Assembly: GCA_900073065.1 (NCBI GenBank)
Contig: FJOG01000012.1
Coordinates: 587,981-651,980, forward strand
Length of the DNA: 64,000 nucleotides
Reading direction: 5' to 3'
Origin: Phialocephala subalpina
Taxonomy: Eukaryota > Ascomycota > Leotiomycetes > Helotiales > Mollisiaceae
The first letter of the stretch is position 1, and each line of letters begins with the position of its first letter. The translations under genes were made by a program, and so were the position numbers. Below, in pieces: positions 56,713 through 64,000 of the stretch. The notes under the pieces were generated by a model. The model ran no database searches. It was not told where the DNA came from and saw only the letters and a list, made by a program, of their open reading frames with translations.

Positions 56713-58462
56713 ATGTCTGCAGAAACGTCTGACGCCACAAAGAAAGGCTCGATTGAGCCAGCTGTGCGCAATAGCATCGAGATTGCAGAGGTGCTTCAAG
56801 TGCATGCTGATGAAGCTTTCGGGTTCGTCGAGAAGCATGAAGGCTTCACCTACACTCTTGAGCAAGGCAAGGCGGTGTTGAGGAAGATTGACAAGCACTT
56901 GATGCCATTAGTGAGAGTTCAATGCCAGAATTAGATGACCTTGCTGACGGGCAATAGATGTTCATCTCGTATTTGTTTCAATACATGGACAAAAGTGTCA
57001 TGGCTCAAAGTCTCATCTACGGTCTGCAAGAATCTCTGAACCTCAAAGAGCAAGAGTATTCATGGTGCGGGTAAGATTCTTAATTTTACACTTATAGATT
57101 CATCATGACTGAGGGTGCAAAGATCCGCATTCTACTTCGGCTACCTAGCATTCCAGCCCTTCGCAGGCAGACTTCTCAACTACCTCCCACTCGGCCGCTT
57201 CGTCAGCATCACCGCACTCTCATGGGGTATAATTCTCCTCTGCACTCCCGGAGCAAAGTCCTTCTCCGGACTGTTCGCATGTCGCTTCTTCCTTGGAATG
57301 GCTGAAGGAGGTGTCTCGCCTGCGTATGTGCTCATTACTGGGATGTGGTACAAAAAAGATGAGATACCTCAGCGAGTCACATTCTGGTTCACAGGCAACG
57401 GAGTCGCGATCGTCATTCAAGCCCTTGTGAGCTGTGGCATCGGACATATCAATACGAGTGTTGCAACCTGGAGATGGTTCTTTATCATTTTTGGAATTGC
57501 GGGGTTGGTCTGGGCGGGTGTCTTGTACATGTTCATGCCTGATAGTCCTTTGACTGTAAGTCCTCGCGGGACTCCTTATTCCTGATATATTCATGGCTCT
57601 GACAATCTTCTAGGCGAAGTTCTTGAGCGAAGAAGAGAAAGCTATCGCCATCGAGCGACTCAGAGACAACCGTACCGGCGTGGCAAACAAAGAGTTCAAG
57701 AAGTACCAACTTATGGAAGCTTTGAAAGACCCCATCGTTTACTACTCCTTCTTCTATGCGATTTCCTGCGTCGTACCGAACAGTGGCGTCTCATTCGTAA
57801 GTTCCCTCCTTTTTCTTTCCCCCCTTTACCCCACCTCGCTAACATCCTCACCACAGTTCGGCGCACAAATCATCAAAGGCATGGGCTTCAATAACTTCAC
57901 CTCCTCCGTCCTCTTAATGCCCTTCGGTCTCTGTGAAACAATCGGTCTCTTAACATCAGGCTATCTGACCCGCAAAATCCCAAACATCCGTTGCCTCAAC
58001 CAATTCGCATGGTGTGTCCCGGCCGTCTTCGGTGCCGCCCTCGTCTACTGCCTGCCATCATCCAATCGTGCCGGACGACTAGCCGGCTTCTACTGCACCG
58101 GCTTCTCAAACGTTGGCTTACCACTTCAATTCTCGTTAATGTCCTCGAATGTTGCAGGACATACAAAGAGAGGTGTTAGTAACGCGATTATGTTTTTCGG
58201 CTACGCGACAGGATTCATCGTCGGTCCTCAATTCTTTCTGAGTAGTGAGGCGCCAGCCTATCCAACGGGGTTCAAGACGATGATCATTACATTTGGAACG
58301 GCGTGTTTGGGACCGCTTGGGTTGTGGGCGTATCTGATTTGGATAAACAGGAAGAGGGAGAAGATGATTAGGGAGAGTGGGAATGAGAATGTTTATGCGA
58401 GGAATGAGGAGTTTTTGGATTTGACGGATAAGGAGCAGATTCATTTTGTGTATTCGAGGTAG
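56713..58462 (+). CDS. Dal5/Soa1-like MFS anion permease
   Basis: Five exons, 56713-56910, 56958-57070, 57123-57555, 57614-57796 and 57857-58462, in phase, give 510 aa. The cytosolic N-tail is followed by IDKHLMPLMFISYLFQYMDKSVM, typical of the anion:cation symporter branch (allantoate, vitamin, sulfonate permeases). Further marks are SAFYFGYLAFQPFAGRLLNYLPLGRF, FFLGMAEGGVSPAYVLITGMWYKKDE, a central loop with EEEKAIAIERLRDNRTG, and FGAQIIKGMGF. The tail ends DLTDKEQIHFVYSR. Twelve helices are expected in the plasma membrane. In yeast, Soa1 of this family imports sulfonates. Together with the divergent TauD enzyme this suggests import of a sulfonate and its desulfonation, though an allantoate-like substrate remains possible. 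Confidence 0.88.
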
Positions 58463-60244
58463 AAGATTGGCAAATTAGATGGATTGAAGGAGAAGAGAGC
58501 ACAACGGAGGACTGCTCCGATGTCAGACCAGCATGATGCCCCTGAACCACGTGACACCGACTTTTCCTTTGCAACCCCGTACACAAATAAAGCTTTCTGA
58601 CCTCAAGCCTGTGCTTAATTCTTCCATATTTCCGATTCTACAGTATCCCCTACACTACAGCACGCACCTCTCGGATTAAGCGAAAGGACTCTTGATTTCC
58701 ATTTCATGATTGTAGTAGTAATCCTTTATAAACATCAATAAAAACTTCTGAAATATATAGCAAAATAGGCCAAATTAAATTGCTACAGATAGATTTGATT
58801 TTATATAATTGTGTGGTGAAATGCACGGCTTTGAAGTTGCTCAAATATCTCGGTTGGGTAACGTGCGCGGAATCGCAGTTTAAGGGATATAACTCTTCGT
58901 TGAGTGCTCGTGTACAAACAACCTTAATAGTGCTTCATAAGCCCACCACATGGACAAGCATATCAGCATGACTGCAGTGCGGTTCACTCGACCGATTGGG
59001 AAGGAACATGCTGCATTGCCTTTATTCTTATTTTTATCTTGATGTAATCATCGAATGTAGCAGCTCTTCGCTATTGATACTTGTACCTAGCATTTTCTCA
59101 AAAAGCTCACCGAGACAATGGGGGCGGGAAATGCCTAATTGGGAAGACCGGCATGGCAACATCTTACGCGGCTTCGGGTTCGTTCAAGGGTGTGAATACC
59201 CGGTCCTTTGATCACTAAACGAGGAGGAGTCCTCTCATGTTGTGTTACTCTCCTGTTTTGTACTCGGTGTTTGTGTTGATGGACTCGGGCGGACCGAGAG
59301 CAACGCTGACTGCAGCAGTGAGAACAGCACCGACTACAGCCCCCAAGCCGATATTTGAAGCCAAAACCACAGCCTCCAAATCATAATAGCCACGGTGAGG
59401 GCATCTGACTCCGTGTCGTCGTTTGATGGATTGATATTAAGCCATGAGGCTGGAAGGATTGACTGATATCGTTTCAAGGTTTCCACAATACAAGGTCGCG
59501 GCGTTGATAGGCTTGGTCTGGGCGACAGAGAACGTCAAACATGCGGCAACAGCCGCCTGGATCATCCACTATTCCAGCGGTCTTTTAGCGGGCATGGCGG
59601 GCGTTCGGGTTTCTTCTCCCCCAACCTCCTCCAACCTCCTCCAACCTCCAATCAAGGATCTTTCTGTGGCAGCTAGTTAACCCTCCACACCAACGACCAA
59701 CACGGCGCAGGCACCTAAACCAGTCAGCATATTGTCTCAGATGCAAGCAGTAAGCACTTTGAGGGGAAAAGCAACCGGCCAATCAAGAGCTTGCACCTGG
59801 ACGCGCTTCCTGCACACTCGCGAAGCTGCATGAAAGTTGGGGGCCAAACTCCGCAATCATCAAATTAACAGCGTCGAGCTTGAACAATCCTGGAATAATC
59901 CTACGGGGTTAACAGTCCAGAAACGTATCGATTGGCCATCAATACGACCCCATGCAGATGCTGGCTGGGAATCTCAGCCGCACCTGTGGTCAGCATGAAG
60001 CCATCACACCTTGGGGTGGCAGGATGCAGGCTGCAGGTGTGGCAGGGGTCAGATGGGAGCTCATAAGGCTGAAGCCCCCAAGGTGCTGAGCTGTCTCTCT
60101 TGCTTTTGAAAGCCTCCGTCACGACTTCGTTAAGTTAGGTAGTAGAAAGGTGATAACTGATATTAGTTGATCAAAGATAGTATCTGAAGCTCTCCATTTC
60201 ACCCAGAAAGACGAAACGTCCCTCAAACTCGACCAGCAAACATC
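58463..60244. other. 1.8-kb intergenic region
   Basis: Contains an AT-rich patch (about 58700-58830) and a three-copy 10-bp repeat near 59621. Frames of 60-78 codons have no domain. It should hold the calpain promoter. Confidence 0.5.
59621..59650. repeat. 10-bp tandem repeat, three copies
   Basis: CCAACCTCC followed by T (T, T, A in the three copies) repeats head to tail three times. A minor minisatellite with no evident function. Confidence 0.8.
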
Positions 60245-63200
60245 ATGATCCCACATCGATTACGTCCTCGGGGGAGACCCCAGCCGAGAGCGCCGAAAGC
60301 TGCTCCATCCGAAGCTGGCAGCGCCGTCTCGGGAGGCTCTCGGGGTGCCCCATCACAGGCGAAAGATACCCCGCTCGTCCTGATCCCGCAGCCTCCAGCG
60401 AAGAAGCCCAAGAAAGTGGCCCCACAAGATGCCATCGATGAATTTTGGGCCAAGTTCAACAGCAAGACTCCAGGCATTGGTACGTCCCACACCCCTACTT
60501 CTAGAAACAAACTGACCCCTAATGCAGCTACAACCGTCCTCCCCAAGAATGTCTACGCCAAGAAAGCAGGCGAGCAACAGCCCAAAGGAACAATCAAACC
60601 CGAAAACGCCGTCAAGTCCTACGAAGAAGCCGCCCAAAACTGCAAAGACAAAGTCGCCAAAATCGTCAAAGAATGCCGTCGCGTCAATCAAAAATACCGC
60701 GATCCTCATTTCGACATTGAGTTCGACTTGAAATGGGGCAAGAAGGACTGTCTTACTATGCTCAGCGGCAAGAAAGATGATGTCGACGATGATGATGATT
60801 CGATGTGGAATTTTGATTTTGGCTTTAGTCCCGGAAGTGTCAAGCGTGTTGGAGATATCTTTGAGAATCCGAAGTTCTTTATTGGTGGTGCTACTGCGAA
60901 TGATATTCGTCAGGGGAGGGATGGGGATTGTTGGTTCATGGCTGCACTTTGCACGTTGGGGAATAAAGAGGATTTGATTCCCAAGGTCTGCGTCGCGAGG
61001 GATGAGCAAGTGGGTGTTTATGGATTTGTTTTCCATCGTGATGGGGAGTGGGTTTCAGAGATCATTGACGACAAATTGTATTTGACGAAGCCCGATTATG
61101 ACGAAAGCTGGATTGAGAGGAACCTGATTGAGGATCGTCAGAGGATCAATTCTGAGGAGGATTACAGGAAGATCTATCAGGTATGTCGATGTCTGAGACA
61201 AATTAGTGAGGCATCACTAACATCTGTAGACCGGCTCAGGGGCGCTTTACTTCGCTCAGTGTGAGGATCCCAACGAGACCTGGCTTCCACTCCTTGAGAA
61301 GGCATATGCCAAGGCTCACGGAGACTACGCTGCTATTGAAGGAGGACATACTGGCGAAGGCCTCGAGGATCTGACCGGCGGTGTCACAACCGAAATTTTT
61401 AGCTCTGACATTCTTGATAAGGAGTACTTCTGGAAAGAAGAGCTAATGAAGGTCAACAAGGATTTCTTGTTCGGTTGTGCTGCAGGTATTTTCTGGGGTC
61501 GTGGAAATCGCAAGGGTATCTACGAAGGACATGCATACTCCATCCTCAAGGCTGTTGAGATGGATGGCCAAAGACTTGTTCTTGTGAGGAACCCTTGGGG
61601 TGAGGGCGAATGGCATGGTCCTTGGAGTGAGTGCTGTCAACGTCTTTTCGATCTCTTAGTACTAACAGTTTTGAAGGTGATGGCAGCAAGGAATGGACAC
61701 CGGAATGGATGCAGAAACTCGATCACCGCTTCGGTGACGACGGCGCTTTCTGGATGTCCTACGACGACCTCCTCAAGAAATACCAAACCTTCGACCGCAC
61801 CCGTCTCTTCAACGACGAATGGAAAGTCACTCAACAATGGACATCCCTCAAAGTCCCATGGACGGTCGGATATCATGATACTGAGTTCCACTTCACGCTC
61901 GAGAAAGCTGCTTCCGTCGTCATCGTTCTCTCGCAACTCGACCAACGCTACTTCTGCGGCCTTGAAGGTCAATACAACTTTGAGCTGTCCTTCCGTGTCC
62001 ATAAAGCTGGCGAGGAAGACTATATTGTCCGCTCCCATGGTAACTACTGGATGCGGCGCTCCGTGACGGCCGAACTCGAGCTCGAAGGAGGTGAATACCA
62101 CATCTTGATGAAAGTTGAGGCAGATCGTAGCGACTATGCATTCTCTGTCGAAGATGTGATCCGCGCCAATGCCAAAGATCGTCGGGACAAATTGATGCGT
62201 ATCGGCCTCGCGTATGATATGGCGATGGCGAAGGGCAAGATTATTGAGACGGATGACGAAAAGAAGGCTCGCAAGGCATTCGAGGCGAAAAAGAAGGCCA
62301 AAGCGAAGGCGGAAATGAAGAAGAACTTATTGAAAGAGAAAAAGAAGAGGAAGCACGTTGAGAACCGGGATATGAGGAAGCAGAGGGCTGCTGATGCTAA
62401 GCGAAAGGAAAAGCAGAAGAAACGTGAGGCCAAGCGGAAGGCTAAGGAAGAGGAGGCGAAAAAGAATGCACCTGAAGTTGAGGAAGAGGAGAAGAAGGAA
62501 GAGAAGAAGGAAGATGTCCAGGCTGAAATTGCTGAAGAGGTGGAGAAGCAAAAGAAGGGTGGCAGTGAAGAAGATGTCCAGAAAGAAATTTCCGAAGAGA
62601 TCAAGAAGCAAGAGGAGGAAGCAGCCAAGCCAGAGGTCAAGGAAGAACCAAAGACCGAAGTCCAAGAGGAGGCTAAACCAGCACCCACTCCTGAGGCCAA
62701 GGAGGAGTCCAAGGAGGAGTCCAAACCCGAAGTCAAGGATGAGCCCAAGGAGACTCCCAAAGAAGACACTAAGCCTTCCGAAGCACCTCCACCTCCATCC
62801 ACGACCGAGAAAGAATCTGACAAGCCAACCGACATCCCCCAATCCGATCCTAACGCTCCTCTCCCACCCCCACCACCACCCATGATTGACGACATCTCCG
62901 ACGACGACCTTTCGGACCTCGAATCTGTCGTCTCAGACATCTCCTCATCCGCCGTTTCCGACGCAATCCTCGAAGCCAAACTCGCTTCCGACGCAGCTCT
63001 CCCTCCTCCTCTCCCCGTCGACGACGAAGAAGATGAATTCGAACGCGATCCGTGGAATGCGGTTGCAGTTGTCGGTTTGAGGGTTTATTGCAAGGGGAGT
63101 GGAGTGACGGTCAAGGTTGTCCGTCCAAGGGATTGGGAGGAGGGAGAGGGGAAGTTGGATTTGGATGATAGTGCGGCGGATGCTACGAAGGATGTTGTGG

Positions 63201-63322
63201 AGAAGGTTGAGGAAGAGGGGAGGGAGAATAAGCGGAAGGATAATGAGGGCGAGGGAAGCGTGGAGGGCGAGGGGGAGAAGAAGAGTGAGGGGGAGAGTGA
63301 GGGGAGTGTGGTTGTTGTTTGA
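60245..63322 (+). CDS. calpain-family cysteine protease with long charged tail
   Basis: Four exons, 60245-60479, 60528-61180, 61230-61626 and 61677-63322, in phase, give about 976 aa. A basic Pro-rich N-tail precedes the calpain core. The triad is complete: Cys about 213 in GRDGDCWFMAALCTL, His about 397 in YEGHAYSILKAVE and Asn about 417 in VRNPWGEGEWHGPWSD. A C2/C2L-like beta-sandwich follows (WTVGYHDTEFHFTLEKAASVVIVLSQLDQ; SVTAELELEGGEYHILMKVE). From about 620 the protein is Lys/Glu/Ala-rich, probably coiled coil (KKRKHVENRDMRKQRAADAK; EEEKKEEKKEDVQAEIAEEV). Then come a Pro/Glu repeat zone, a short acidic helix and an NAVAVVGLRVYCKG segment near the end. No Ca-binding EF-hands are seen. 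The first intron is 48 nt and frame-neutral, so its retention would add 16 residues. Confidence 0.88.
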
Positions 63323-63844
63323 GTGCATTTGGTGCGATTTTTGGTTGCTGTTGAAGTCTGAGCGTTGCAGAGCATTTGTGAAGTTTTTTGAAGCCATTGA
63401 AATTGTCATATGTAGCGTCTTTATACTCTTCTCAATGTACTTCTTTATGGATCCCAGCCCCTTGTCAATGTCTTGTGACCGGATCACGAATTTTCAAGTG
63501 AGCATGGAAAACAAGTCTGTTTGAGAAAGTTTGCTTCATAATTGCGCATTCAGTTTTTCGCACCACAACTTCTTGGAATTCTCCGTGCTTGCATCTGAGA
63601 TTACTTCGTATGCATTTATATGTCGCAAGAATTTGCCCGGCGGCGCAACCCGACCAGAACAGGAAGGTGAAATGCTTATCTAGTTGTATCCCTCATCGAG
63701 TCAAGCGAGGACCGACTAAAAACGAGGAGAGTATCACATCCTGCCAGCTAGGCAGCCATCGAACACACAGTTTAAGCACTCTCCCTCCGACCGTCTTCAT
63801 CATTCCCGAGATTTTCAACATAATTATTACAACAATACAACTCA
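63323..63844. other. intergenic
   Basis: 522 nt between the calpain and the acetyltransferase start; holds the latter's promoter. A 97-codon frame (63589-63882) overlaps that start in another frame and is not called. Confidence 0.5.
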
Positions 63845-64000
63845 ATGGCATACTGGAAGATCGAGCCCTGTACTGTTGCTGACGGCCCTGCTCTAGCGCA
63901 TAACAACGTTTCCGCCTTTTGGGAAGACCCAACATGGATACTAAGTTGGCCCAACATCACGCAAGAGTTTCTTATCGAGCAGTCAGTAAAGCGTCAACCG
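63845..64000 (+). CDS. GNAT-family acetyltransferase, 5' part only
   Basis: ATG at 63845 opens a frame of 52 codons that runs to the window edge. It begins MAYWKIEPCTVADGPALAHNN and continues VSAFWEDPTWILSW. This is the usual N-terminus of fungal GNAT N-acetyltransferases, with a first strand of the R-x-A-x-x-D-x-x-A-l type before helix 1. The acetyl-CoA motif would lie beyond the window, so the call rests on the N-terminal pattern only. Confidence 0.55.
   Translation, partial: MAYWKIEPCTVADGPALAHNNVSAFWEDPTWILSWPNITQEFLIEQSVKRQP

Noticed and set aside
62327..62842. Leu-rich 171-codon antisense frame
   Set aside because: Composition is simply the complement of the AAG/GAG-rich sense sequence.
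62134..62979. 281-codon frame antisense to the calpain tail
   Set aside because: Ser-rich mirror of the Lys/Glu/Pro codon pattern on the other strand; the sense gene has intact catalytic motifs.
1..64000. Secondary-metabolite gene cluster
   Set aside because: A transporter, an oxidoreductase and a nitrilase are present, but no polyketide, peptide or terpene synthase lies in the window.
1..64000. CRISPR array or bacterial-type operons
   Set aside because: No regularly spaced repeats; intron-rich monocistronic genes indicate a fungal nucleus.

Overview
The window is 64 kb of nuclear DNA from a filamentous ascomycete, most likely a Leotiomycete (Helotiales-like). This rests on gene content and gene structure, not on a search. 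Genes are split by short introns (46-75 nt is usual, 139 nt the longest) with GTAAGT/GTACGT-type donors and CTAAC-type branch sequences. Several families are essentially fungal: CipC, DUF6594, DUF6536, HET-like incompatibility proteins and His-Me-finger zinc-loop proteins. No tRNA, rRNA, CRISPR array or intact transposon was found. Gene models below were spliced by hand by matching donor and acceptor phase.

Layout. 0.6-5.4 kb: a CipC-like stress protein, a quinone oxidoreductase and a GPI-type aspartic protease. 6.9-10 kb: a gene with two tandem caspase-like modules. 11-18 kb: an unknown nuclear-looking protein, a stand-alone retropepsin-like protein, a DUF6594 membrane protein, a Copia-like LTR relic and a surface protein built with duplicated 48-nt exons. 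18.7-22.8 kb: an XPG/GEN1-like nuclease with a broken frame and a MYND-finger protein. 23.5-34.3 kb: a large Cys-cluster protein, a TQ-repeat protein with a zinc-loop domain, a small basic protein, an F-box/LRR protein and a Gemin2 homologue. 34.8-36.4 kb: two decayed genes, one YqcI/YcgG-like and one membrane-transporter-like. 37.5-47 kb: a small Cys/His protein, a CECR5-like HAD phosphatase with a one-base frameshift, a DHA1 drug transporter, a GH18 chitinase-like enzyme, a sulfite-oxidase-type molybdoenzyme and a nitrilase. 47.5-54.2 kb: a DUF6536 pseudogene and a head-to-head pair of HET-like paralogues, one fused to ten ankyrin repeats. 54.4-58.5 kb: a TauD-type dioxygenase divergent from a Dal5/Soa1-like permease, a plausible sulfonate-use pair. 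60.2-64 kb: a calpain with a charged tail and the start of a GNAT acetyltransferase.

Themes. Self/non-self and death-type signalling genes recur (double caspase-like protein, HET-like pair, calpain). The window also shows active gene decay: three clear pseudogenes and two genes with otherwise intact family features but frame breaks. The sulfur-related genes (TauD, permease, and about 10 kb away a sulfite-oxidase-type enzyme) could form a sulfonate to sulfite to sulfate route, but that link is inference.
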